From positions 1 to 58,184 of the forward strand of contig JAEYNY010000201.1 in the NCBI GenBank assembly GCA_023412275.1: DNA of 58,184 nt, in the 5' to 3' direction. The notes beneath the pieces were generated by a model. The model was given only the letters and a program-made list of their open reading frames with translations, had not been told where the DNA came from and did no database searches. Source of the DNA: Bacillota bacterium (GTDB taxonomy: Bacteria > Bacillota > Clostridia > Acetivibrionales > DSM-1351). Positions 24,351 through 33,860 of this stretch are shown piece after piece; the first letter of the stretch is position 1, and each line of letters opens with the position of its first letter. Position numbers and translations under genes: made by a program.

Positions 24351-25061
24351 ATGAAAAGTATAATAATAATACCTGCTTACAATGAACAGGATAATATTCT
24401 TGATGTTATAAATGATATAGAGCAAAATGCCGCAGGGTACCATTACATGGTTATAAATGACGGTTCCACCGACAAAACAGGTTTAATATTGCGGGAAAAT
24501 CACATTCCACATATTAATCTTCCTTTTAACATAGGTATAGGAGGTGCTGTTCAAACCGGCTATAAATATGCATTTGAAAAAGGCTACGATATAGTTGTAC
24601 AGTTTGACGGTGACGGTCAGCATAAAGCATCTTTTGTCCCTGAAATGATTAATATTCTGGAAGAAGGAAATGCAGACATGGTTATAGGCTCCAGATTTTT
24701 GGATAAAAAGGGCTACCAATCTACTTTTATCAGAAGACTGGGCATAAAGTACTTTCGTTTTTTGATATGGCTATTATCAGGGTCGGGAGTAGCAGACTCA
24801 ACTTCAGGCTTCAGAGCCTGCAACAGAAAAATTATTGAACTGTTCTCAGAAAACTACCCTCAGGACTATCCTGAACCTGAATCCATAATGATTTTGAAGC
24901 GTAAAAATTTAAAAATTACGGAAATACCTGTGGAAATGGAAAAAAGAGCCCGTGGAAACTCGTCAATTAACAGGTCCCTCTCCGTTTATTATATGGTGAA
25001 GGTTACATTGGCTATAATAATGACCCGGATACGACCACGTATAAGACGGTTTTCAAATTAA
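24351..25061 (+). CDS. GT2 glycosyltransferase (dolichol/polyprenyl-phosphate mannosyltransferase type)
   Basis: A 236-residue GT-A-fold enzyme. It starts IIIPAYNEQDNILDVI, with VINDGSTDKTG near residue 38, the metal-binding DxD as QFDGDGQHK near 85, and GSRFLDKKG near 122. Like DPM1 and its bacterial relatives it has no large C-terminal membrane domain, and presumably transfers a sugar from a nucleotide to undecaprenyl phosphate at the inner leaflet. ATG start with CGGAGGAATAA. It lies 36 bases from the SMR-like gene and 22 from the DUF2304 gene. Confidence 0.88.
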   Translation: MKSIIIIPAYNEQDNILDVINDIEQNAAGYHYMVINDGSTDKTGLILRENHIPHINLPFNIGIGGAVQTGYKYAFEKGYDIVVQFDGDGQHKASFVPEMINILEEGNADMVIGSRFLDKKGYQSTFIRRLGIKYFRFLIWLLSGSGVADSTSGFRACNRKIIELFSENYPQDYPEPESIMILKRKNLKITEIPVEMEKRARGNSSINRSLSVYYMVKVTLAIIMTRIRPRIRRFSN

Positions 25062-25083
25062 ATTTCTTACGGAAGGTAAAAAT

Positions 25084-25428
25084 ATGAACTTACGGTTACA
25101 GATAAGTATTCTTCTTATAGGATTTATTTTACTTACATCAATACTCAAAATGGTTCAGAAAACAAAGTTGGAACTAAAGTACAGTATTCTTTGGATTTTA
25201 TCCTCTGTAATGTTTATAATTATTGCTGTTTTCCCTGTCATCCCCGATTGGGTTGCAAATATTATAGGTATAATCGAACCTGCAAATGCAGTATTCCTCG
25301 TACTTATTCTATTTGAGCTGGGTATAAATCTTAACCTTACCATAACTATTTCCAAACAGACCAACAAGGTTAAAAATATGGCACAGTATATTGCCCTAAT
25401 GGAGAACCAAAACCGTGAAAAAAGTTGA
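25084..25428 (+). CDS. DUF2304-family membrane protein
   Basis: A 114-residue protein with three hydrophobic helices and a charged C-terminal tail (TISKQTNKVKNMAQYIALME) likely to form a short coiled coil. This matches DUF2304, a small family often next to GT2 enzymes; its function is not known, but a role as partner of the transferase or flippase is plausible. ATG start with ACGGAAGG. Last gene of the trio, ending just before the leuS leader. Confidence 0.75.
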   Translation: MNLRLQISILLIGFILLTSILKMVQKTKLELKYSILWILSSVMFIIIAVFPVIPDWVANIIGIIEPANAVFLVLILFELGINLNLTITISKQTNKVKNMAQYIALMENQNREKS

Positions 25429-25479
25429 AATAATCAAACTATTATGATAATCTAATATAGATTACACTGTAAATTAGTT

Positions 25480-25707
25480 AATTACTTTTTAAAGTTATGA
25501 AGCGGAGTAGTAAAGGAAAATTTGGTCACTAAAGAGAGCTGCATACTTGGTGAAATTGCAGCTGACTACGTTCTTTGAACTCGCCGTGGAGCTGCTGATA
25601 CAAAATTCAGCCGTAGGTCTTTCGTTACAAGACTTTTGAGTGAGCCTCCAGGGCTAACAAGAGTGGTACCGCGGATTAACCCGTCTCTTTTATTAAGAGA
25701 CGGGTTT
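25480..25707 (+). promoter_or_regulatory. T-box leader (Leu, CUC specifier) of leuS
   Basis: The T-box AGTGGTACCGCGG (25662-25674) is followed by a terminator, ACCCGTCTCT (25679-25688) with AGAGACGGGT (25696-25705) and a T-run. Upstream Stem I contains AAAGAGAG and CTTGGTG-type blocks, and the specifier GAACTCG places CTC at 25580-25582, a leucine codon that matches the downstream gene. Uncharged tRNA-Leu(GAG) would favour readthrough. Confidence 0.93.
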
Positions 25708-25749
25708 TTATAAGTTATTGATATTAAATAAAATAAAGGAGTTGATAAA

Positions 25750-28194
25750 ATGCCATACTCAGCAGATATAGATAGAAAGTGGCAAAAAAAGTGGGAAGAA
25801 ACAGATATCTACAAGTTCAATCCTGAGAACACTGATAAGAAGCTATATTGTCTGGAGATGTTTTCATATCCATCAGGTGCTAATCTTCATGTAGGACATT
25901 GGTACAATTACGGTTTGACTGATTCCTGGGCTCGAATGAAGAGAATGCAGGGGTATAATGTTTTCCACCCAATGGGATTTGACGCTTTTGGACTTCCTGC
26001 AGAAAACTATGCAATAAAAACAGGTATTCATCCCCAAGACTCTACTCTTAAAAATATAGAGACAATGGAAGGCCAGCTCAAGGAAATGGGTGCTACCTTT
26101 GATTGGGACTATGAAATAAAAACCTGCATGCCCGACTATTACAAGTGGACACAGTGGCTTTTCCTTCAATTATATAAGTCCGGTCTTGCATATAGAAAAA
26201 ATGCGCCTGTTAACTGGTGTCCGAAATGTAACACCGTTCTTGCAAACGAGCAGGTTGTTGACGGATGCTGTGAAAGATGTGATTCAGAAGTAACAAAGCG
26301 TGACCTTACTCAGTGGTTCTTTAAAATAACCTCTTACGCTCAGGAACTTCTGGACAAGCTGGATACCATTGACTGGCCTGAAAAAACAAAAAAGATACAG
26401 ACAAACTGGATAGGGCGTTCAGAAGGTGCTGAAATTTCCTTTAAAGTTGCTGACACAGATATTGAGTTTCAGGTGTTTACCACCAGAGCCGACACCCTTT
26501 ATGGTGTAACATATGTTGTTCTGGCTCCTGAAAATCCGATAGTTGAGAAAATAACAAAACCAGAATATGCAGAAGCAGTTGAAAAGTATAAAAATGATAC
26601 TAAAAAGCAGACGGAAATAGAAAGGCTTTCAACTACAAAAGAAAAGACCGGTGTATTCACCGGTAGTTATGCCATTCACCCAATTACAGGAGAAAAAGTA
26701 CCTGTATGGATTGCGGACTATGTTCTTGCAAGCTATGGTACCGGCTGTGTAATGGCTGTTCCGTCCCATGACGAACGCGACTTTGAATTTGCAAAGAAAT
26801 ATAACCTGCCTATCAAGAGGGTTATAAAGAGTGCCGATGGTTCAAATGACGAGCTTCCGTTTTGCGAATACGGTGTTTTAGTCAATAGTGCCGAATTTGA
26901 CGGAGTCCCCTCTTCTGAGGCAAGAACCGCTATAATAAAGAAGCTGGAAGCAGACGGTAAAGGAAGTCTGAAGATAAACTACAGGCTGAGAGACTGGCTT
27001 GTTTCAAGACAAAGGTACTGGGGTGCCCCTATTCCTATAGTTTATTGTGAACATTGTGGCGAAGTAGCGATCCCTGAAGAACAACTGCCTGTTGCTCTTC
27101 CTTACAACGTTGAGTTTAAGCCTGACGGAGAATCTCCTCTTAAAAAGAGTGAGGAATTCATGAATACCGTTTGTCCGAAATGTGGTGCTCCGGCTAAGAG
27201 AGATCCTGATACACTGGATACATTTGTTTGCTCGTCATGGTACTATCTCAGATATCCTGACAGCCAGAACAATGATAAGCCATTTGACACTGAATGGATA
27301 AACAAGATGCTCCCCGTTGACAAGTATGTCGGCGGTGCAGAACATGCCGCAATGCATCTGCTCTATGCGAGATTTATAACTAAAGCATTAAGAGATTTGG
27401 GCTTCCTCAATTTTGACGAACCGTTCCTGTCTCTTGTACACCAAGGTACAATCCTTGGCCCGGATGGGAATAGAATGAGTAAATCCAGAGGAAATACCAT
27501 TTCTCCTGATGATTACGTGAGAAAGTACGGTTCCGATATATTCAGAATGTACCTTGGTTTTGGATTCAATTACGTTGATGGCGGACCATGGAGCGACGAC
27601 GGAATAAAAGCTATTTCAAGATTTGCAAGCAGAATAGAAAGGCTTGTTGAAAGCCTTGGAGAGCAGAAGTCAAAGGCTTCCAGAACTGATATGGACAAGG
27701 ATGACAAGGAACTGAACTATGTACGTCATACTGCTATAAAGGGCGCTACACAGGATACAGACAGATTCCAGTTCAATACTGCAATATCACGCTGTATGGA
27801 ACTTGTAAATGCACTTTACAAGTATGATGCTGAAGTTAAAACAAAAAACATTAAGCTTTTTGAGGATACCATCAAAGACTTAGTAAAGCTTGTAGCACCT
27901 TTTGCACCTCACTTTGCCGAAGAAATGTGGGAACAACTGGGCTTTGAATATTCTATATTCAATCAGAATTGGCCTGAATTTGACGAAAATGCATTAGTCA
28001 AAGACACTATAGAGCTGGCTGTCCAGATTAACGGTACAGTCAGAGGTAAAATAGAAGTTGCTGCTGACGCTGACAACAGCGAAGCGGAAGCTGTTGCTTT
28101 AGCTGATGAAAAAATAAAGCCTTTCCTTGATGGAAAAGAGATAAAGAAAGTAATAGTAGTAAAAGGAAGACTTGTTAATATAGTTGCAAAATAA
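25750..28194 (+). CDS. leuS: Leucyl-tRNA synthetase
   Basis: Charges tRNA-Leu; class I synthetase of 814 residues. The HIGH-type motif is HVGHW near residue 46, zinc-type Cys pairs are in CPKCNTVL and CERCDSEV near 160, the CP1 editing domain spans about 220-420 (with TRADTLYG, and DERDFEFAKKYN), the KMSKS motif is NRMSKSRGN near 575, and an anticodon-binding domain with VQINGTVRGK closes the protein. ATG start with AAAGGAGTTGATAAA. The T-box leader controls it in response to leucine charging. Confidence 0.97.
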   Translation: MPYSADIDRKWQKKWEETDIYKFNPENTDKKLYCLEMFSYPSGANLHVGHWYNYGLTDSWARMKRMQGYNVFHPMGFDAFGLPAENYAIKTGIHPQDSTLKNIETMEGQLKEMGATFDWDYEIKTCMPDYYKWTQWLFLQLYKSGLAYRKNAPVNWCPKCNTVLANEQVVDGCCERCDSEVTKRDLTQWFFKITSYAQELLDKLDTIDWPEKTKKIQTNWIGRSEGAEISFKVADTDIEFQVFTTRADTLYGVTYVVLAPENPIVEKITKPEYAEAVEKYKNDTKKQTEIERLSTTKEKTGVFTGSYAIHPITGEKVPVWIADYVLASYGTGCVMAVPSHDERDFEFAKKYNLPIKRVIKSADGSNDELPFCEYGVLVNSAEFDGVPSSEARTAIIKKLEADGKGSLKINYRLRDWLVSRQRYWGAPIPIVYCEHCGEVAIPEEQLPVALPYNVEFKPDGESPLKKSEEFMNTVCPKCGAPAKRDPDTLDTFVCSSWYYLRYPDSQNNDKPFDTEWINKMLPVDKYVGGAEHAAMHLLYARFITKALRDLGFLNFDEPFLSLVHQGTILGPDGNRMSKSRGNTISPDDYVRKYGSDIFRMYLGFGFNYVDGGPWSDDGIKAISRFASRIERLVESLGEQKSKASRTDMDKDDKELNYVRHTAIKGATQDTDRFQFNTAISRCMELVNALYKYDAEVKTKNIKLFEDTIKDLVKLVAPFAPHFAEEMWEQLGFEYSIFNQNWPEFDENALVKDTIELAVQINGTVRGKIEVAADADNSEAEAVALADEKIKPFLDGKEIKKVIVVKGRLVNIVAK

Positions 28195-28216
28195 GTTTAT
28201 AGTATAATAAAAAAAT

Positions 28217-28256
28217 ACAAAAAGAGACAATCCTGTATGGATTGTCTCTTTTTGTA
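28217..28256. terminator. Terminator after leuS
   Basis: AAAAAGAGACAATCC (28219-28233) pairs with GGATTGTCTCTTTTT (28239-28253), followed by a T-run. The flanking A-run means it could also act leftward. Confidence 0.9.
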
Positions 28257-28271
28257 TTTTTTTCACAATTA

Positions 28272-28301
28272 TTGTAATTTCATATCGCAATATGCTAATA
28301 T
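28272..28301 (+). promoter_or_regulatory. Probable promoter of agrB
   Basis: TTGTAA (28272-28277) and TAATAT (28296-28301) lie 18 bases apart, with TG one base before the -10 (extended -10). It lies 35 bases upstream of the agrB ATG. Confidence 0.5.
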
Positions 28302-28335
28302 TTAATTGTACGATTCGTCAATGGAGACATTTTTT

Positions 28336-28902
28336 ATGAATATAACTTTTTATAGAAAGCTTGCATACAAAGTGGCTGATGCTATCACAAGGAATCAGCA
28401 GTACTCAGAAGCAGAGATTAAAAACATTAGTTACGGGCTGGTATGTATCTTCTCAGATTTGTATAAAACTATTCTATATTTGCTTATTTTTACTCTACTT
28501 TCACTAACGAGAGAATTTCTATGTGCTTTTCTTCCTTTCCTGTTTCTTCGTCCATTCCTCGGTGGTTACCATTTTAAAAATGAGATTGTATGTATTATAA
28601 TGTCGTTTTTAACAATGGTCATAGCTATATTCGCAGGTAAAACAGTTATAATTCCCTACTATTTACAATTAACTCTTGCTATATTTCTTCCAGTACTTGC
28701 TTTTATAATTGCACCAGTAAATGAAAGCCAAGAACTGAAGGGCCTAAAGAAGACAAAGGCTGCTGCAGTGGTAGTAAGTATTTTACTTCTACTTTCGGAC
28801 TTTTTTTTTATGTCGTCTAACATAATCAGTTGGTCTGCTATAGAAGTTTATGTATTAGCTGTATATCAACTACTAATTAGCAAATATAAGCATAAATTGT
28901 AA
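28336..28902 (+). CDS. agrB: AgrB-type autoinducer-peptide processing membrane protease
   Basis: Cuts the C-terminal tail of the AgrD propeptide and joins the new end to a ring residue. The 188-residue product has five or six hydrophobic helices. The catalytic His and Cys pair is visible in RPFLGGYHFKNEIVC, with the Cys seven residues after the His exactly as in staphylococcal AgrB (family knowledge). The open frame runs back to a TTG at 28306, but GGAGA lies 9 bases before the ATG at 28336. It is followed by a 35-codon agrD and by agrC. Confidence 0.88.
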   Translation: MNITFYRKLAYKVADAITRNQQYSEAEIKNISYGLVCIFSDLYKTILYLLIFTLLSLTREFLCAFLPFLFLRPFLGGYHFKNEIVCIIMSFLTMVIAIFAGKTVIIPYYLQLTLAIFLPVLAFIIAPVNESQELKGLKKTKAAAVVVSILLLLSDFFFMSSNIISWSAIEVYVLAVYQLLISKYKHKL

Positions 28903-28920
28903 TATTTTTTGTAAAATATA

Positions 28921-28949
28921 TTGACTTTTCCTGTAGAATGTTAGAATAT
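28921..28949 (+). promoter_or_regulatory. Promoter of agrD-agrC
   Basis: TTGACT (28921-28926) and GAATAT (28944-28949) with a 17-base spacer, directly after agrB and 37 bases before the agrD start. It may give agrD its own, stronger transcription. Confidence 0.6.
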
Positions 28950-28986
28950 TAAGTTGAGAATTAAATTTTTTTAAGGGGTGATTCTG

Positions 28987-29094
28987 ATGAAAAAAAATTT
29001 ATTGAGGTCAGTTGGGAAAGTTTCATTAATTGTAACAAGCTTGATTACCGGTGCAGCTTCTAAAATTTTGTGGTTGTATCAACCTGATAATTAA
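28987..29094 (+). CDS. agrD: AgrD-like autoinducing peptide precursor (no cysteine)
   Basis: A 35-codon gene with a good ribosome binding site (AAGGGGTGATTCTG), between agrB and agrC. The basic N-terminus (MKKNLLRSVGK) and amphipathic leader (VSLIVTSLITGAA) are AgrD-like, and the end reads SKILWLYQPDN. The aromatic YQP stretch resembles clostridial AgrD cores, but there is no Cys anywhere; a Ser takes the usual ring position. This suggests a lactone peptide of the GBAP kind, or a linear signal. The recognition tail after the Pro is only Asp-Asn, far shorter than the usual charged tail. Strong as a gene by context, uncertain in product structure. Confidence 0.75.
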   Translation: MKKNLLRSVGKVSLIVTSLITGAASKILWLYQPDN

Positions 29095-29137
29095 TTTTGT
29101 TACATTTTTTATAATCTTCCTCCGGAAGGGTGTGTAA

Positions 29138-30472
29138 ATGAGGGTGTACGTTGCCAATGAAATATTTTTAACAGCTATTGAGGGCATTATTTTTATAATA
29201 GCCTTTTATCTCTTATCGGGACAGCGGCAATTTATAAAAAGGATTAATAGCCGCATTGCCTGGTTTGTAACGATTTATACAATATATACATACTGGATTA
29301 CCAAGTTCTTGCCCTCAGGGCTGCATTCAATAATAATAGCATCCCTTACTTGTTTTATACTTAATTATTTACTTAACGGAACTCTTTTTAAAAGTGTAGT
29401 CAAAGTTCTTCTTATTTTTTTAGGAATAGCAATTATAGAAAGTCTTATCGGCTTGGCATGTATGAGTGTTACAGGTAAACCAATGTCAGTACTTACTGAT
29501 GATAAAGTATTATTCGCAGTTTTAGGTATTATTGCTAAGTTGATTGAAGGTACTATTGTATTTATATTATACAAGTCTCATGACGGGTTTTCCTGGTTAA
29601 AAGACGGAAATCCCTATCAGTCCAGATACAAGCAGACTCTTATCATGATTTTTGCAGTACTGTTCTTTCTGGTTGGAACAAATATTTATATCTCCAAAGA
29701 CCCCCAAAATCTACTTCTTTATAATATCTTTACCTTTGTTATATATATCGTTTTGATTATTGCAATGCTTTCTGCCTTTCGGGAAGGTTCGAAACTTGAG
29801 ATTCTACAATATGCAAATGAACTCAAAAAAGAAAATGTATATCAGTTGATTTCCTTTAACGAAATGGTAGCTAAAGAAAGACACGAATATAAGAACCATT
29901 TAAATACTATTTACGGTCTGTGTACCCTAAACAGACCTGATTTAAGCGATAAGGTCAAGCAATATATAAACAATTATGCGAATAACAGCGAGACCACGAA
30001 TATTAATGTATATTCAGGTAACGACTTTGTTGACGCAATTATCAGTGTAAAATATAATAACGCTCTAAAGAAAGATATAGAAGTTCTTGTTGACTTTGAA
30101 GAACCCTTATCAAGTGCAGTAATAGATGAGGATACCGCTGTTACTGTTATATCAAATATAGTAGATAATGCATATGAATCTATCTTGGGGATAGATAGGG
30201 AAAAAAAGTTTATTCGTCTTGAAACATACATAGAGAATGATATGTACTATATGTCTATTTCCAATAACGGCCCCATGATTCCCGAAGCAATTATTAAGAA
30301 AATTTTCAGCGCGGGTTATTCTACAAAAGACAATACATCTAAAAAACGTGGGTTCGGACTTAGCATCGTACAAGCACAGATAGATAAATGTGGAGGCAGT
30401 ATCCATATTAACAGTGACGAAGAAATTACAGAATTTCTGATAACTCTTAAAGTAAATAGCCTAGTAAGCTAA
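29138..30472 (+). CDS. AgrC-like GHKL sensor histidine kinase
   Basis: A 444-residue membrane sensor. Six or so hydrophobic helices fill residues 1-215. A coil follows, then the phospho-acceptor His in AKERHEYKNHLNTI (HPK10 type), and a GHKL ATPase domain with the N box near VISNIVDNAYESI and a G box in KKRGFGLSIVQAQ. This is the layout of AgrC receptors for cyclic peptides. It lies 43 bases past agrD. No LytTR response regulator (agrA) follows; the next gene is an SNF2 helicase, so the partner must be coded elsewhere. Confidence 0.87.
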   Translation: MRVYVANEIFLTAIEGIIFIIAFYLLSGQRQFIKRINSRIAWFVTIYTIYTYWITKFLPSGLHSIIIASLTCFILNYLLNGTLFKSVVKVLLIFLGIAIIESLIGLACMSVTGKPMSVLTDDKVLFAVLGIIAKLIEGTIVFILYKSHDGFSWLKDGNPYQSRYKQTLIMIFAVLFFLVGTNIYISKDPQNLLLYNIFTFVIYIVLIIAMLSAFREGSKLEILQYANELKKENVYQLISFNEMVAKERHEYKNHLNTIYGLCTLNRPDLSDKVKQYINNYANNSETTNINVYSGNDFVDAIISVKYNNALKKDIEVLVDFEEPLSSAVIDEDTAVTVISNIVDNAYESILGIDREKKFIRLETYIENDMYYMSISNNGPMIPEAIIKKIFSAGYSTKDNTSKKRGFGLSIVQAQIDKCGGSIHINSDEEITEFLITLKVNSLVS

Positions 30473-30559
30473 AGAGTTATTTATGTAAAAACTACACATT
30501 CTTCTTCAAATTGGTTATAATAATATGATAGCTTATTTTATTACACTTTGGAGAAAATG

Positions 30560-33500
30560 ATGTTTAAAGTTTCTAAAGACACTATTTATTATTTGTCTAC
30601 GCCCATGAGATACAAGAAGGGCATGGACTATTTCAGGGATAAGCGTATCAAATCCTTGTCCTTTAATCAAGAAATGCTGTTGTTTGACGCAACAGTTTTG
30701 GGAACTCACCCGTACAATGTACAGGTGCGGTTTGCCAAGTCCGGCGATCTCACTGATTTTTCATGTACCTGTTCGGATTATGAAAAAACAGAAAAAGGTT
30801 GCAAGCACATTGCCGCGGTTCTTTTCTTAATTAAGGAAAAGGATGAACAGGGCTTTTTTAATTCTACTGTTCAAAAGAAAGCAGCAAAAGATATTTTTCA
30901 ATTTTTTTCAGATAAAGGTTCAGGTGTAAGACTTCCCATTAATGTTGAATTTAATCTTGAATTTATTAGCAGAAGATTCTCAATTTTAAAAAGAGGACCC
31001 ATTGCTTCCCTATCTCTTCGCATCGGTACTGACAGGCTTTATGTGGTCAGGAATATACGACAGATGTTAGAAAGCCTTAAAACAGGCAGCGAGATTGTCT
31101 TTGGGAAAGGATTTACCTTTGACCCTGTTATATATGATTTTAATGAAAATGCCAAGCCTGTAATTTCGTATCTTCAGGAAATATGGCAGAATGAGAATCT
31201 GCTACATTATTTTACAGGTGAATCAAGTAAGTACAGTACCTTTATAGACAAAGATATTTTCCTCTCTGAGGCAGCTCTTAAAAGGCTTCTACAGCTTTTT
31301 CACGATACCCCTTTTAATGTAATACACAATAACATTAAAATCCAGAATGTTATAATTCAAAATGAGGATATACCTATAGAATTTACATTGACCGGAAACG
31401 CCTCATCCATAGATTTGAATATAGATACAAAATTGCCTCTTTACCAGATAACCTCCGGCTCTGAATATTTTTTATACGGCGAAGCTATTTACAGGGTGTC
31501 AGCAGCCCAACGTGACTACTTTAAACCCTTTTTTACCTATATGCAGCAGGAGAACATTAATCGTATAACCTTCATAGAAAAGGATAAGGAACGTTTCTTC
31601 TCAGAGGTACTCCCTTATGTTGAAAAAACCGGGCGGGTATACATAGACGAAAACGTTCAGGAAATGGTACAGCGAGTGGACTTTGAGCCTGAAATTTATC
31701 TGGACAAATTTGAAGATATAATAACTGCTGATGTTAAATTTAAATATGGTGATCGTATAATAAATCCGTTCTCTGCATTTGGAGATCAAGTCTCTATGGG
31801 TAAAATTCTCGTACGGGACATGGAAAAAGAGGGTATTATTGTAGACCTATTAGGCGAAAGCGATTTTAAAGTTAACGGTGATAGAATATATCTGGATGAT
31901 GAAGAAAAGATATTTGATTTTGTAAATACAATTGTCCCTAAACTGCAGGAATATACACAGATTTTTTATTCAGATAGCTTTAAAGCAATGAGTATAAAAA
32001 GGCTTCCTTCATTCTCAGGATTTTTGAGGCTGAATACACTAAACAATTTTCTTGAATTCAGCTTTGATATGGAAGGTGTAGAACGTGATGAGCTGTCGTC
32101 TGTATTTCAGAATATAAGAGAAAAAAAGAAGTATTTCCGCTTGAAAAACGGAGCATTTCTGCCCCTTGATTCAGAGGGACTATTAACTATGTCTGAAATA
32201 ATTGATCAACTTGAGATGACAATGGAGGATTTAGATAGTGAGCTGGTTCAGCTTCCCATGTATAGAGCTTTTTTTATAGATGGTATGCTTAAAGAAACAG
32301 GGATGAAGTTCTTTGAACGCAATAAGGCCTTTAAAGATTTAGTTCATGACATTCATGAACCTTCTGAAACCGAATTTCAAATTCCAGAGACCCTTAAAGG
32401 AACTGTAAGGAATTATCAAAAACTTGGATTTAAATGGCTTAAAACTTTGTCAACATACGGTCTTGGGGGAATTCTCGCCGATGATATGGGTCTGGGAAAA
32501 ACCTTGCAGGTTATTACCCTGCTCCAGTATGATAAAAGTGTTTCAGGCCCCGCAACATCTATAGTAATTGTTCCTACCTCCCTTATTTACAACTGGTGTT
32601 CAGAAGTTGACAAATTTGCACCGGAATTGAAAATAACTGCTGTTGTGGGAAACAAAACTGAACGTGAGGAACTCATAAGAGAAGGTGTGAACTCGGACGT
32701 AATAGTCACATCTTATGCCCTTATTAGACGTGATATTGATAACTACAAAGATTATTTGTTCAGATATTGTATACTTGATGAAGCTCAGCATATTAAAAAC
32801 CCGGGGTCCCAGGCAGCTAAAGCCGTAAAACAGCTCATGTCCCAGCATAGATTCGCACTTACAGGAACTCCTATGGAAAATAATCTTACGGAGCTGTGGT
32901 CGGTTTTTGATTTCATTTTGCCCGGATATTTACGGTCACACGGGAAATTTGTTGAAAAGTTTGAATCTCCGATTTCAAAAGGGGACAGTGCAGCTCTAAC
33001 CTCCCTGAGCAAACAACTAAAACCATTTATACTCAGAAGGCTCAAGCAGGACGTTCTCAAGGAACTGCCCGAAAAAATTGAACATATTATTAAAGCAGAC
33101 CTTACAGAGGAACAGAAAAAACTTTACGTTGCTTACCTGGAGCAAGCTAAAGGGGATATTTTCAAGGAAATAAACCAAAATGGCTATGAACGGAGTCAAA
33201 TTAAGATTTTGTCTGTTCTTACAAGACTAAGACAACTTTGCTGTCACCCTTCGCTGTTTGTAGACAACTATGAAGGCGATAGCGGTAAGCTGCTCCTCCT
33301 CAAAGAAATAGTAGGAGACTCTCTTACCTCCGGGCATAGAATACTTCTGTTCTCGCAGTTTACATCAATGTTGGCAATTATAAGGCAGTGGCTGCAAGAG
33401 GATGAAATAGACTATTTATATCTTGATGGATCAACACCTGCCGACGAAAGAATGAAAATGGTTAAAAACTTCAACAACGGGCAAGGTCAGATTTTCCTTC

Positions 33501-33793
33501 TGTCCCTTAAATCGGGAGGAACAGGCTTGAATTTGACGGGTGCTGATACGGTTATTCACTATGACCCTTGGTGGAACCCGGCTGTAGAAGATCAGGCAAC
33601 CGACCGTGCATACCGTATAGGTCAGCTAAAAACTGTCCATGTAATGAAGCTGGTTACACACGGCACAATTGAGGAAAAAATATTAAAACTTAAAGATAGG
33701 AAAAAGCAATTAGTTGATGCAGTTATACAATCCGGTGAAACCCTTATTACCAAGATGACTAAAGAAGAACTGACAGAACTTTTTGATATGTAA
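30560..33793 (+). CDS. SNF2-family DNA-dependent ATPase with SWIM zinc finger
   Basis: Large bacterial Swi2/Snf2 protein of about 1077 residues. Near the N-terminus a SWIM finger is seen as CTCSDYEKTEKGCKHIAAV (CxCx(n)CxH). A long middle region has no motif I know. The helicase core begins about residue 610 with ILADDMGLGKTLQ (Walker A), then LDEAQHIKN (DExx box), LTGTPMENNL, and a C-terminal helicase lobe with LSLKSGGTGLNLTGAD and QATDRAYRIGQ. It should translocate on DNA or remodel nucleoprotein; its target is unknown. GGAG is 6 bases before the ATG at 30560; another ATG is directly adjacent at 30557. Confidence 0.92.
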   Translation: MFKVSKDTIYYLSTPMRYKKGMDYFRDKRIKSLSFNQEMLLFDATVLGTHPYNVQVRFAKSGDLTDFSCTCSDYEKTEKGCKHIAAVLFLIKEKDEQGFFNSTVQKKAAKDIFQFFSDKGSGVRLPINVEFNLEFISRRFSILKRGPIASLSLRIGTDRLYVVRNIRQMLESLKTGSEIVFGKGFTFDPVIYDFNENAKPVISYLQEIWQNENLLHYFTGESSKYSTFIDKDIFLSEAALKRLLQLFHDTPFNVIHNNIKIQNVIIQNEDIPIEFTLTGNASSIDLNIDTKLPLYQITSGSEYFLYGEAIYRVSAAQRDYFKPFFTYMQQENINRITFIEKDKERFFSEVLPYVEKTGRVYIDENVQEMVQRVDFEPEIYLDKFEDIITADVKFKYGDRIINPFSAFGDQVSMGKILVRDMEKEGIIVDLLGESDFKVNGDRIYLDDEEKIFDFVNTIVPKLQEYTQIFYSDSFKAMSIKRLPSFSGFLRLNTLNNFLEFSFDMEGVERDELSSVFQNIREKKKYFRLKNGAFLPLDSEGLLTMSEIIDQLEMTMEDLDSELVQLPMYRAFFIDGMLKETGMKFFERNKAFKDLVHDIHEPSETEFQIPETLKGTVRNYQKLGFKWLKTLSTYGLGGILADDMGLGKTLQVITLLQYDKSVSGPATSIVIVPTSLIYNWCSEVDKFAPELKITAVVGNKTEREELIREGVNSDVIVTSYALIRRDIDNYKDYLFRYCILDEAQHIKNPGSQAAKAVKQLMSQHRFALTGTPMENNLTELWSVFDFILPGYLRSHGKFVEKFESPISKGDSAALTSLSKQLKPFILRRLKQDVLKELPEKIEHIIKADLTEEQKKLYVAYLEQAKGDIFKEINQNGYERSQIKILSVLTRLRQLCCHPSLFVDNYEGDSGKLLLLKEIVGDSLTSGHRILLFSQFTSMLAIIRQWLQEDEIDYLYLDGSTPADERMKMVKNFNNGQGQIFLLSLKSGGTGLNLTGADTVIHYDPWWNPAVEDQATDRAYRIGQLKTVHVMKLVTHGTIEEKILKLKDRKKQLVDAVIQSGETLITKMTKEELTELFDM

Positions 33794-33802
33794 TAGTAAA
33801 AC

Positions 33803-33838
33803 AAAACCAGAGGCAAATGAAAACCTCTGGTTTTTTCT
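33803..33838. terminator. Bidirectional terminator between the SNF2 and M29 genes
   Basis: AAAACCAGAGG (33803-33813) pairs with CCTCTGGTTTT (33824-33834) and is followed by more Ts. It serves the converging transcripts from both sides. Confidence 0.88.
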
Positions 33839-33860
33839 ATATTTATAAATTTTACTTTTT

